Source: Puccinia triticina
Lineage: Eukaryota; Basidiomycota; Pucciniomycetes; Pucciniales; Pucciniaceae
Assembly: GCF_026914185.1 (NCBI RefSeq)
Contig: NC_070575.1
Location: 806,001-870,000 of the forward strand
DNA: 64,000 bases
Reading direction: 5' to 3'
Position 1 is the stretch's first letter. Each line of letters opens with the position of its first letter. A program made the translations under genes and the position numbers. The notes below the pieces were generated by a model. That model saw only the letters and a program-made list of their open reading frames with translations. It was not told the DNA's origin and did no database searches. Positions 1 to 9,781 of this stretch are shown piece by piece.

Positions 1-127
1 TCATCGAGTGGACTGAGACCCACTTGATGACCGGCACACACCGGTCATCAAGTGGACTGAGACCCACTCGCTCTTGATGACTGGCTTGTATCAAGAGCGA
101 GTGGGTCTCAGTCCACTCGATGACCGG
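1..127. repeat. Palindromic minisatellite, left remnant
   Basis: Tandem units built on the inverted pair CCGGTCATCAAGTGG and CCACTCGATGACCGG separated by a short GTCTCAG-type spacer, plus a variant reading TCTTGATGACTGG. The same units resume at 10714, so the LTR retrotransposon split one array in two. Joining the flanks across the element restores a normal unit. Confidence 0.8.
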
Positions 128-1059
128 TGTGGTGCTCCATTCCAAACCATAAGTAGTATTTTATTGCTTTCTTTTACATATATTCATCATTACATTGAAA
201 ATTTCCCCATAACCCTTTACAAATACCTCATTATTATTGCATATTCAGATTCTACATCAAATTTCGCATATAGTCCCTCATACATAGTATACCCTTATCT
301 TCAATGGTTCAATAGTTATAGAGGATATAAGACTTACAGATAATCTACAGTCTTCATTAGTTACAATACTCAATTCATTAGTAACTTACTGGAATCATTA
401 CAGTACATCCCTTTTACATAATTACTTTCACATACTAAACCCTTTACATACATTCCTCATTATGTACTATGGCTATTGTACACATTACATCATTAGATCT
501 GTGCTTACCTCTTTCAGTAGTGCTCATCATTACAAGTAGTTACTATGTTCTCATCACTTTTCCCCATTAGTACATTCTTTTATTCCCATAACCAGCATTC
601 CCTTTTCAGCATTGCTCATCATTACATACTGTTACTATGTTCACATCACTCTTCCTCATTTGTACAACCTTCATTCTCATAGCCAGAACTCTTCATTGTC
701 TGTGCTCATCCCTCCTTACTATAAGAATTGTCTTCCCCCCCCTCACTTGTACCTCATGCAGAGAAATATATACAGAATTTATAGATAATTTTGGATACAG
801 AAATTATAAGTTCCCCACTCTCATCACTCCTCCAACTCTCTTACCCTCAGTAGTCAGTAGTTAAAGCTCATAGTACTAGCTCCTAAGATCAAGTAGAAAT
901 CAGCCACACCTTTTCTTTCTTTTTCTTAGTGTTACTCTCATCCCCTCAGCATTAGTCAGGAAGGCAGCCTCATCAGCACCCTTGCATAGCTTACATTAGT
1001 ACTAGTGTTGCTATCCATTTCCCTTCCAAGCTCTATTCTCCCCCTTGAGTAGTTCCACA
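128..1059 (+). repeat. 5' LTR
   Basis: This 932-bp direct repeat of 9782-10713 has identical length and TG/CA ends extended to a 5-bp inverted repeat TGTGG/CCACA. It contains a 75-codon ORF that recurs unchanged in the other LTR and is not considered a gene. Confidence 0.95.
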
Positions 1060-1061
1060 AG

Positions 1062-1079
1062 TGGTGTCCCAACAGTGGC
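1062..1079 (+). other. Candidate tRNA primer-binding site
   Basis: Two bases after the LTR the sequence reads TGGTGTCCCAACAGTGGC. It starts with TGG, the complement of a tRNA CCA end, as expected for a minus-strand primer site. The tRNA species was not identified. Confidence 0.5.
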
Positions 1080-1283
1080 TTTTCTATACTTCAGATATCT
1101 TCAGCCTTAGTAACACTTTTACCATCAGCTACATACTACTTCACCTACACTCCTCACACTCCTTTCTTTACAAATCAACTCCCTGCTTTTAGAATCAACT
1201 TCAGCCAACAGTAACACTATCAGCATCTCCACTATCAACCTTCAACAACCTTCAGATTCAGATTCAACTTACCTGCTTCAATC

Positions 1284-3677
1284 ATGTCTGCCCAAGGATC
1301 CCCCAACACCAATTTTGCCCCCAGTCTTTACCCTCCAGTGGATCCTTCCAGTACTGCTGCAGTTCAGGACTCCACCACTTCTTCTACTGGTCCAGGTCTT
1401 CAGGCTCCTTCCAATGCTCCAGATCCACAGGGTTCTTCTATTCCACAGGCCAACTCCAGTTCTTGCAGACCTCCTCCTAGACCTCAGACTTCCAGTGCTC
1501 CTAGATTCACAGGATACAGGGATACCAATCAGCCATCAGATGATTCAGAGGATTTAAATGCTCCACCACCCCGCTTTTCCAGATTCCAGTGCCAAAGGGA
1601 TCACTCAACTCACTCTACCAGGTCCAACACCCACTTCTTGAACAGAGAACCAGCCATGCCAAGGTACCAGGATCCAGTCAGCAGAGGAGTTAAGATCAAA
1701 CCCATGGACAAAGAGCTCTTCTTTGATGGAACCAACATGCCTGTGGAGAAGTTTATTAGAAGGTATGAAAGTGCTGGAAGAGATGATGGTGCTAACTCTA
1801 AAGAACTGGCTGGACAAATCATTGCTTTTATCAAAGGGTTGGACCTTAAGGATGAAGTGGAAGACATGTCAGGCCATGAAAACTTGGATTGGGAAACCCT
1901 GAAGAAACAGCTACTCACCAGGTTTGGAACTTCTCAGCCATTGGTCAGATATACCAGGGAGGATCTCAGGAAACTAGTCTACAAATCTGCCCAGGATGGA
2001 GGAATCAGCACCTTGGAAACCTTCAACACATTCAGAAACAAGTTTGAAACCATCACTCACTACTTGGTAAGGATGGGGTACAGTACTAGCCTGGAGGAAT
2101 TCAGACACCTACTTTTGGAAACTCTTCACAAGGATCTGGATCAAAGACTTACTAGGAGCTTGATGAGGGACAATCAAATGCTAGCCTCAAAGGATGGAGG
2201 TGATATCTTGCCAGACACTGAAACTCTTCTTACCTACATTCACCAGGAAGTTTACTCAAGATCAGTGGTCAACAGAAGGACTGAATGGAGGGCAGAAGAG
2301 AAATTCACTTTGGAAAACTCACCTAGGACCTCCAAACCTACACCTGCTACTCAGGGAACTGCTCCTACTGCTTCTATTTCTCTGGACAAACAAGTGGAAC
2401 TCCTTACCAAACAACTTGCATCCCTTACTGCTGGCAAAGGACTACCTCCCCACATGGACAAACCTGCCAGGACCTGGCCATTCAAATGCTATTATTGTCA
2501 TCAGGAAACCCATGGAACCAACAGCTGCTCTCAACTTGCCCAGGACATGTCTAGTGGTGCTGTTATCAAGGACGGAAGAGATTACAGACTTCCAGACAAA
2601 TCAGTTATTCCCTGGATTCCAAGCAGACCAATCAGAACCCCAGTGGAAGAGTACTCTAAAACTAAGCTCACATCTTCTTTTGGCCAACTAGAGGAGGACC
2701 CAGTCTATTATCAAGCCCATAGTTATGAAGCAGACCTTGGAAAGAGGACTAGAAACAACTCTAAGGATCAGGATGAAGAGGAATCAGCCAAGGCAGACAA
2801 AAGGATCAGGAAGGAGAAACAGGACCTAATGGACATGGATACAGAGGACTTACTCCACATGACACAGCCCCCTACTCCTAGTGCTTCCAAATCCCCTACT
2901 TCAAAAGGCTCCCCTCAGGTCAGATTCCAGGATAAGGACAAGGATTCAACTACTGCACCTAAGGACAAACCAATTAAGAAAACCTATTTGGAGAAGACTT
3001 TGGCCAAGGAGTACCCAGGAATTGAAGAGGAAGTGGCTAGTAGGATGTTGACTGCAGGAAAGATGGAGTTGGCTTTTGGAGAAATCTTTGCTATATCACC
3101 AGGAGTTCCTGACTGTATTAGGAAGAAGATAACCAACAGAAGGGTCCCATTGGATGGTGTCAAATCAGCAAACTTCACAGACATGGAGGATGGAGAAGAA
3201 CCAGCACAGGAGCAACCCACTACTCACTACTCCTGCCCCCTTGGATACATCACCATCACTATTGGAGGAGAGAAACATCAAGCACTCTTGGATACTGGTT
3301 CTATGGTCAACATTATTCCTAAAACTCTTGCACATAAACTTGGATTGGTACTCACTGCTAAATCTATGAAGCTCAAAGGAATTGGAGGCCACCTTACTGA
3401 TATACCTGGAATTGCTGAAGATGTGGAGGTAACCATTGGGAAAGTAGTTAGGACAGTTCATTTCTGGGTAGCCAAAGGACCAGTTCAGATGATTATTGGA
3501 AAGCCTTTCTTGATGGATGTCTCAGCTAACATCAACTACAATGGAGCCAGAGGAGAAGCACTTTCAATCATGGATTCAGCTGGTCAGACTTTTTTGGTTC
3601 CAATCATACTCCCCAGTAATCAGAAGTGGGAAACCAGCATACCTTCCAATTCTGGAATGTTAAATTTTTTAGATTGA
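1284..3677 (+). CDS. gag-pro: Gag-protease polyprotein
   Basis: This 797-residue ORF starts at the first good ATG after the leader. A low-complexity Ser/Pro/Gln N-terminus precedes a retrotransposon Gag-like helical region at about residues 140-290 (FDGTN, then a WETLKKQLLTRFG stretch). A canonical CX2CX4HX4C zinc knuckle begins at residue 402 (CYYCHQETHGTNSC), and an acidic and basic linker follows. A retropepsin domain has its active-site DTGS at 670-673 and a later IIGKPFL segment. Gag would assemble the particle and bind RNA, and the protease would process the polyproteins. The protease lies in the gag frame rather than the pol frame, so pol must be reached by recoding. The last codons overlap pol, and a U_UUU_UUA heptamer lies just before the stop. 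Confidence 0.93.
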   Translation: MSAQGSPNTNFAPSLYPPVDPSSTAAVQDSTTSSTGPGLQAPSNAPDPQGSSIPQANSSSCRPPPRPQTSSAPRFTGYRDTNQPSDDSEDLNAPPPRFSRFQCQRDHSTHSTRSNTHFLNREPAMPRYQDPVSRGVKIKPMDKELFFDGTNMPVEKFIRRYESAGRDDGANSKELAGQIIAFIKGLDLKDEVEDMSGHENLDWETLKKQLLTRFGTSQPLVRYTREDLRKLVYKSAQDGGISTLETFNTFRNKFETITHYLVRMGYSTSLEEFRHLLLETLHKDLDQRLTRSLMRDNQMLASKDGGDILPDTETLLTYIHQEVYSRSVVNRRTEWRAEEKFTLENSPRTSKPTPATQGTAPTASISLDKQVELLTKQLASLTAGKGLPPHMDKPARTWPFKCYYCHQETHGTNSCSQLAQDMSSGAVIKDGRDYRLPDKSVIPWIPSRPIRTPVEEYSKTKLTSSFGQLEEDPVYYQAHSYEADLGKRTRNNSKDQDEEESAKADKRIRKEKQDLMDMDTEDLLHMTQPPTPSASKSPTSKGSPQVRFQDKDKDSTTAPKDKPIKKTYLEKTLAKEYPGIEEEVASRMLTAGKMELAFGEIFAISPGVPDCIRKKITNRRVPLDGVKSANFTDMEDGEEPAQEQPTTHYSCPLGYITITIGGEKHQALLDTGSMVNIIPKTLAHKLGLVLTAKSMKLKGIGGHLTDIPGIAEDVEVTIGKVVRTVHFWVAKGPVQMIIGKPFLMDVSANINYNGARGEALSIMDSAGQTFLVPIILPSNQKWETSIPSNSGMLNFLD

Positions 3678-6600
3678 GACCAGGTTTTCAGTTCCCCTCT
3701 CTTACAACTGCAACCCTGGAAAACAACCAAAAGCAACAAACTGTAGTCACTCATTCAGCAAAATATAAATCAACTCTAAAAAAAATAAAACCAGTAAACC
3801 AACCAATGCCATTATCTCTCAATCCCCCATTGTCAAGGCCACCACTCTCAAGAGATCCTTACCTCACTCCTTTAAGCCCTTTTCCTCCACCATTCACTCC
3901 TACCTCCAAGATTACTCAAGAAAGGCTGGACCTCATCAATTTTGGACCTCCTGGATGGCTTTCTCCTCAAGAATATCTCCTGCTGGTATGGGTAATTGTG
4001 ATTAGACAAGGTGCTTTGGCTTTTGTAGAAACAGAAAGAGGCCTTCTTAAACACACCTATGGACAGCCTTATATTATTCCAGTCATTCCTCATGAACCTT
4101 GGCAACAGAAACCAATTCCAATCCCTGCACCCATCAAAGACCAGGTTATAGAATTGGTAAGGGAAAGACTCAGCACTGGCCTCTATGAACAATCCTTTTC
4201 CAGTTATTCCAGCCCTATATTTTGTGTAAAGAAGCAGGATGGTAAGCTCAGAATTGTACATGACCTTCAGAAACTCAACAAAGTCACCATTAAGGACGCT
4301 GGACTACCACCAAAGACAGAGGAACTCATTGAATCATTCACTGGAAGGGCTTGCTATGGACTAGGTGATATTATGGGAGGATATGATGAAAGAGAATTAG
4401 CTCCAGAATCCAGACCTTTGACCACCTTTGAAACACCCCTTGGAAGATTTCAACTTACCAGATTACCCCAAGGAGCCACCAATTCAGTTGCAGTTTACCA
4501 GGCCCAAATGATGTGGATACTCCAGGATGAATTACCTCAACATATGGGAATCTTTGTGGATGATGGAGGTATAAAAGGACCAACCTCTGACTACAATGAA
4601 GAAACTCTAAAGGACAACCCCCAGATCAGAAGATTTATCTATGAATATGCCATTACTCTGGAAAGGATTCTTTTCAGGATTGAAGAAGCTGGACTCACCA
4701 TCTCTGGGAAGAAATTTGCTTGCTGTGTACCTGCTCTGGATCTGGTTGGCCATGTGGTTTGTAAGGAAGGCAGAAGGATATCCATCAAGAAGCTCAACAA
4801 AATTGAAACCTGGCCAACTCCCACCACTCCTTCAGATGTCAGAGGATTCCTAGGTATCTGTGTATATGTTAGAATGTTCATTAAAAATTACTCAACCATT
4901 ACTGCTCCACTCAGAAGACTCACCAGGAAGGACTCCTCTTGGGATTGGACTGAAGATTGCCAGGATGCCTTTGAGGACCTTAAAAGGATTGTTGGAACTG
5001 ATATCACCCTGAAGAAATTGGACTATGGACCTAATGCTGGCTTAATCAAACTCTCAGTGGACTCCAGTGTTATTGCTGCAGGTGCTGTTCTTACTCAACA
5101 GGATTCTGATGGATTGGATAGGCCTGTGTTATATGAGTCAGTAGTCTTTTCACCCAGGGAATCAAAATACTCACAATCCAAATTAGAACTCTGTGGTGTT
5201 GCCAAGATCCTCAAGAAACTTCAAACCAAACTGTGGGGCCAACATTTTCAACTCAGAGTGGATGCCCAGTGCCTTATTGGAATGATCAACAACCCTTCAC
5301 TTCCCAATGCCCCTATGAACAGATGGATTGGATTTATTCAGTTATTCTCCTATGACCTTGTTCACACTCCTGGAAAAACTTTCACCTTACCTGATGGACT
5401 TTCAAGAAGGCCCCCTGATTCTGATGAAGATGACTGTCCTAGCTTTGATGAAGATGAAACCTGGATCAAACCTCACCCTGGATTTGGAACTAAACATTCT
5501 TCTTTTGGCCTGCTTCTGGGGACATCAGCTAAGTTGGGGGAGGGGGTAAGTAACTTGCAGCAAGGAATTTGGAAGCACCTCCAGGAATACCTTTCAACCA
5601 TGAACAAACCTCCAGGATGCAGCAGCCTGGAATTCAAGAAAATTTTGCACAAATCAGCCAACTTCTTCCTTTCCAATGGAGTCTTGCACAGGATCAACAA
5701 ACCATTCTCCCAGATAGTAGTCACCTCCTCTTCAGCTCAGAATTCCATCCTCAATTCCCTTCATGAATCCTTAGGCCACGGAGGTATTGCTGAAACCTAC
5801 AGAAGGATTAAACTCAGATTTTGGTGGCCAAGTCTCAAGAGAGGTGTTACCAAGTGGGTCCAGTCTTGTGAAGCTTGCCAGAAGAGGAGTTCAAAATTGC
5901 CAATGGAACCCAAGAAACCTACAGGAGCAGCAACCATCTTTGGAAGAGTCAGTTTGGATACAGTTCACATCAAAGCTGGCAAATGGAAATACCTGGTAAT
6001 TGCAAGAGATGACCTTTCTGGATGGGTAGAGGCAGTTGGACTAGAAAAGATTCAAGCAAAGAAAATCTCTCAGTGGTTCTTGGACAACTGGATCTACAGA
6101 TATGGAGCCCCTTGGTCAGTCACAGTGGATGGAGGATCTGAATTTGGACAACAATTTCAAAAATCCCTTCTGGAATCTGGAATCAAAATCAAAGTCACCA
6201 CCCCTTATTATCCTGAAGCAAATGGTATGGTAGAAAGAGGACATCAGGCAATTAAGGATACCTTGGTCAAGCTCTGTGGAAAAGAAGGCAAGAAGTGGAG
6301 GAATTATTTACCTTTAGTTTTATTTGCAGACAGAATTTCCACCAAAAGATCAACTGGTTACTCACCTTATGAATTAGTTCTTGGACAGCCCCCCATCTTA
6401 CCCATTGACCTAGAATTGGAAACCTTCTTTGGAGTGGATTGGTCAAAGGTAGAATCAACTCAGGATCTTTTATTGGCTAGGACTCAGCAGCTTGAAAACA
6501 GGGATACCATCTTGCAGCAAGCACACCAGCAGCTTATGGATTCCAGGAAGAACTCTGTGGACTATTGGAACAAGAAGAAAACATCAAGGCAGCCACTAAA

Positions 6601-6796
6601 GAAAGGTCAATTAGTAGTAGTGTATAACAAATCTTTGGACTCTCAGTTTGGCAAGCTCTTTGAAAATAAATGGAATGGCCCTTACAGAATCAAAGCTCAA
6701 AACCCAGGAGGATCTTACATCTTGGAAGAATTGGATGGCACAGAATTAGCCAGAAGGTTTGCTGCAACTCATGTCAAGGAATACCACTCCAGGTAA
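3626..6796 (+). CDS. pol: Pol polyprotein: RT, RNase H, integrase
   Basis: The ORF is about 1056 codons in the -1 frame relative to gag and overlaps it by 52 nt. Its open start (3626) is not an ATG, so it is most likely translated as a gag-pol fusion through the frameshift site at 3665. Reverse transcriptase includes LRIVHDLQKLN, an LPQGA motif and the catalytic FVDD at about residues 310-313, a variant of YVDD. RNase H follows near 480-610. Integrase has an HHCC zinc-binding N-terminus from about residue 713 (HESLGH, then CEAC) and a DDE triad at about D778, D835 and E870. The C-terminus has a small SH3-like segment, and no chromodomain is evident. No internal stop is seen. Confidence 0.94.
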   Translation: MGNQHTFQFWNVKFFRLRPGFQFPSLTTATLENNQKQQTVVTHSAKYKSTLKKIKPVNQPMPLSLNPPLSRPPLSRDPYLTPLSPFPPPFTPTSKITQERLDLINFGPPGWLSPQEYLLLVWVIVIRQGALAFVETERGLLKHTYGQPYIIPVIPHEPWQQKPIPIPAPIKDQVIELVRERLSTGLYEQSFSSYSSPIFCVKKQDGKLRIVHDLQKLNKVTIKDAGLPPKTEELIESFTGRACYGLGDIMGGYDERELAPESRPLTTFETPLGRFQLTRLPQGATNSVAVYQAQMMWILQDELPQHMGIFVDDGGIKGPTSDYNEETLKDNPQIRRFIYEYAITLERILFRIEEAGLTISGKKFACCVPALDLVGHVVCKEGRRISIKKLNKIETWPTPTTPSDVRGFLGICVYVRMFIKNYSTITAPLRRLTRKDSSWDWTEDCQDAFEDLKRIVGTDITLKKLDYGPNAGLIKLSVDSSVIAAGAVLTQQDSDGLDRPVLYESVVFSPRESKYSQSKLELCGVAKILKKLQTKLWGQHFQLRVDAQCLIGMINNPSLPNAPMNRWIGFIQLFSYDLVHTPGKTFTLPDGLSRRPPDSDEDDCPSFDEDETWIKPHPGFGTKHSSFGLLLGTSAKLGEGVSNLQQGIWKHLQEYLSTMNKPPGCSSLEFKKILHKSANFFLSNGVLHRINKPFSQIVVTSSSAQNSILNSLHESLGHGGIAETYRRIKLRFWWPSLKRGVTKWVQSCEACQKRSSKLPMEPKKPTGAATIFGRVSLDTVHIKAGKWKYLVIARDDLSGWVEAVGLEKIQAKKISQWFLDNWIYRYGAPWSVTVDGGSEFGQQFQKSLLESGIKIKVTTPYYPEANGMVERGHQAIKDTLVKLCGKEGKKWRNYLPLVLFADRISTKRSTGYSPYELVLGQPPILPIDLELETFFGVDWSKVESTQDLLLARTQQLENRDTILQQAHQQLMDSRKNSVDYWNKKKTSRQPLKKGQLVVVYNKSLDSQFGKLFENKWNGPYRIKAQNPGGSYILEELDGTELARRFAATHVKEYHSR
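3665..3671 (+). other. -1 ribosomal frameshift heptamer
   Basis: TTTTTTA is read T_TTT_TTA in the gag frame and is followed by one codon and the gag stop TGA (3675-3677). Slipping one base back continues into pol without a stop. This matches the X_XXY_YYZ rule and is the same heptamer as the known retroviral U_UUU_UUA site. A downstream RNA structure was not demonstrated. Confidence 0.75.
5516..5543 (+). other. Internal (central) polypurine-tract copy
   Basis: CTGGGGACA, 5 variable bases, then TAAGTTGGGGGAGG is repeated at 9753-9780 directly before the 3' LTR, with 23 of 28 positions identical by eye. The internal copy lies inside pol between RNase H and integrase and continues into GGGTAAG. 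This is the layout of a central polypurine tract used as a second plus-strand primer in some retroelements. Confidence 0.6.
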
Positions 6797-6963
6797 AAAC
6801 AAATAAGGAATAATCAATTCATCTCTTTTCTCTTTTCTCTTTCTCATCTTCTTACACAATAACATAACAACAAAATAAAATAAAATCTATAAACAAATCA
6901 GAAATAAATCAATATAAATCAGTCTCAAAAACACTCTCAAATAAAAATAACTAAATATAAAAA

Positions 6964-7728
6964 TCAAAAGCTCACCTCTTCTTCTTTTATCACTACATCA
7001 CCCTCTTCCATTTCACTTTTCTCCTTCTCTTTTCCCTTCTCCTTATCTAAAAATCAAAAGACATCAAAAGAAAAATTAAAGCATAACATTAGTAAAAATC
7101 CTCAATAAAGAATAAAAATAGAAGTTACCCTCAGCTCTTATCCTCTCCATTTCTGCTTCTACCCTCCAACCATCTTCCTCCTCTTCCACTTGGTCCCTCA
7201 CCCTTAACAACTCCAGGGCATTCTTTTCCTCAGTTTCCTCTATCATGGCATCTATAATGGAATGAGTATCCATCTAAAAATCAAAATAGAAACAGGGAAA
7301 AATATCAGTATTATAATCAATCTTCTTTCTTTTCAAATTCTTATTCATCTACATACAGAATCCACTCGACATACATGTGCAAAGGCGTCGGGAAATCGGC
7401 TATACAACCTCAGACGTGCGTTTTGTGCGGCAACCGGGTCGTCAAGGTCCTCACAAGCAAAGGCGAGGAGTCCTTGCTGGATAAAGTGGCGCAAGGCGTA
7501 GATTTCTTCGGGTTTGAAACTGTCCCGCATGCCGGAGTTATATGCGTGGACGTTGTCTACGGCCGAGTGCGCTCGACGAATGGAAAACGGGATATCGTAA
7601 GAGGGGCTAATAACGGCTGCTTCGTCGAGTTGAGATGAAGTTATGGACGTGTTTGAAGAATAATCTAAGGAGTTATTGAGGTTTTCTTTCGGCGATGAGG
7701 GCGTGGAAGTGGCGCTGGAGGCAAACAT
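6964..7728 (-). CDS. Antisense spliced ORF inside the retrotransposon
   Basis: On the minus strand an ATG at 7728 opens a 124-codon exon to 7357. A GTATGT donor and a GATTTTTAG acceptor bound an 83-nt intron (7274-7356). Exon 2 (7129-7273) ends at a GTAACT donor, and an 82-nt intron (7047-7128) again ends GATTTTTAG. Exon 3 begins at 7046 and stays in frame to a TGA at 6964-6966, giving about 199 residues. Phases fit at both junctions. The N-terminal half is Ser/Thr-rich then mixed, with a FKPEEIYALRHFIQ helix-like stretch. The C-terminal half is very acidic and basic (EEEEDGW, KEKEK, KEEE). I recognise no family. A GTGAGC donor at 6975 could extend it by another exon. It lies convergent to pol, ahead of the 3' LTR, and could be a captured or element-specific accessory gene. 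Confidence 0.55.
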
Positions 7729-8740
7729 TACGGATATTGAATGCGATAACAGAACTTTTCCGTTGGCCGACGACCTGGACCTTATAGATACTCATTTTTC
7801 TTCATTTTATGACGTCACTATGGACGCCTTGACCTTTCAGAATCGTGTGGCGCGGATTCTCTTTCATTTTCTTAATGTTGACTCTGGTGTTCGACCCAGT
7901 TTAATTAATTCTTGAAACGCTTTCACGTCATTCTTTTCGCCTATAACCTTTTTCAATCGATTGGCCAGCTTCAGGAGTCTAATTGGACAGCTCCTTGGCG
8001 TTACATTAAGAGTATTTCATCATGTATTCATCTCCCTTCAACTCCTATACAATGGAAACCGCGGAAAATCATAATAAAGCTTTAATCGCCCGAATAATCG
8101 ATCGGCCGGCTTCAAATTTAATATTGATCATTACAGTCTTCATAAATGCGATCTTGCCTTTCATTTGAACTCGGTTCTGGACGATTCTATCGAGCCGTTT
8201 AGAATTTATAACCCCTCAAAGTTTCCCTAGGATTTACGCGGCCCCGCGGGTGCCATTCATTAAACGTTTACGGCGACCTATCGGCCGAAAGGAATCTCAA
8301 TATAAATCTATTCTAGTTTCATCTCCTCCTTCCAGTTTTTCAAATGAGCTCGTAATTAGAAAATTTCATCGACGGTTTTTGGAGTTATATGCAAAGGAAG
8401 ATGGTCTCTTAATCTGCACGGCTTTACTACTACGCGCGCCCGCGGGTCTTGCTTGGATCTTTAACCGGCCCTACACAATCGATACTCAACCCTTAAAAAT
8501 AACCAGTATATACCATTTTAATCTGCAGAATTGCCTCTTTCGAATGAACTCGGTTTCAAGAATTTTCATCGAGCCGTTCCGGAGATACAGGTCAACCATT
8601 TTCTATTTTTCTTTTTGTAATTCCGCACGCGCGCCTCCCGCTTGGAGCCCCCTCTCAGACATCAGGACCCCTCTTTCGACAGCACGCGCGCATGGACACA
8701 TGTTCCATTCCTCCTCTGTACAAAATTTAACGCTTTTTTG
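7729..8740. other. GC-richer segment upstream of the antisense ORF
   Basis: This stretch has no convincing ORF of its own. It contains diverged copies of a sequence with GAACTCGGTT followed by CATCGAGCCGTT (near 8165-8205 and 8540-8582) and a related CATCGACGGTTT near 8367. Composition differs from the AT-rich pol side. It may hold the promoter of the antisense ORF, but this is inference only. Confidence 0.4.
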
Positions 8741-8869
8741 TAGTGGACATGGGGAAATTAAAAGGAGTGAAGTACTCAAGAATAATGGGGAACACACACA
8801 CACACGACACGGAGGAGAGAAGTAGAGAAGAACCATCATCATGGAAAAGGAATTCATCCTTGGATAATC

Positions 8870-9060
8870 ACTCATTTTATCCATCCATCAATCCATCCAT
8901 CCATCATTATTCCTTACCATCTAATATCAATTATGGATCATCAATCAATTCAATCCATCAATCAATCCATCCATCCATAATTATTTCTTACCATCCCATA
9001 GCAATTACTGGACATCCAACCACCACAATATTGGAACTTCATCATCTTCACCCTGTATTC
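8870..9060. repeat. ATCC-type microsatellite tract
   Basis: This is an irregular run of ATCC, CATC and AATC units inside the retrotransposon 3' region. ORFs read through it are low-complexity and were rejected. Confidence 0.75.
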
Positions 9061-9449
9061 TAGGAATTATTCAACCAACAAATCAATCACTCATTCATTC
9101 ACCATTATAACCAATTTCTTCCAGCACATTGCAGCTCAGAAACCACCCAACTTGAGCAAGAATATTCTTTGGACAGCTTATCAACTTCTCTGGACTTCAA
9201 ATTCTCTTCACTGAACTTTACATTATATACTCAGATACTCAGAAATTCAGTCATTCAACTCCAAATCATTCACAACCTTCAGAAACTACAATTATCAACC
9301 CCATCAATCAATCATCATCAATCATTGCATTCTTCCTTAGCCTCAGTTAGGCGGGAAAATTATTCTCCAGAGTGGAAATTAGTCTAATATGTGTCTGTCT
9401 CAAGGATATTGCCTTCAGCAGAGTTAGATCTTCTTATACATTCAACCCT

Positions 9450-9715
9450 CATTGATAATTGGACCTTCTTTTGGATACTGGACTCTTTGGATTGGATACT
9501 GGACTATGGATACTCTGGATACATAGGACTATTGGACTTTTAATTGGACTTGGACACCTTGGACGCAGATATACTGGACTTGGATTATACTTGGATTCTA
9601 ATTGGCTTTGGACACTGGACTCTGGATTTGGACTGCTACTCAGGACTTTGGATTTCACCTTTTGGAGGAAGAACACTGGACTTTGGACTTTGGACTCTTG
9701 GACTCAACATTCTTC
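9450..9715. repeat. GGACTT/GGATAC low-complexity tract
   Basis: Repeated TTGGAC and TGGATAC hexamer-like units lie just upstream of the polypurine tract. Several overlapping ORFs exist only because the repeat lacks stops. Confidence 0.75.
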
Positions 9716-9770
9716 AACTCTTTCTGGATCACTCTTCTCTTTGGTGCATTGCCTGGGGACAGACAATAAG

Positions 9771-9781
9771 TTGGGGGAGGA
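9771..9781 (+). other. 3' polypurine tract
   Basis: TTGGGGGAGGA directly abuts the 3' LTR start TGTGG at 9782, as expected for the plus-strand primer of reverse transcription. Confidence 0.8.

Noticed and set aside
637..864. 75-codon ORF repeated at 10291-10518
   Set aside because: It lies inside both LTR copies, so identity is explained by the LTR. No start context, domain or selection evidence.
8250..9063. ORFs across the ATCC tract
   Set aside because: Low-complexity translation of a microsatellite and adjoining repeats.
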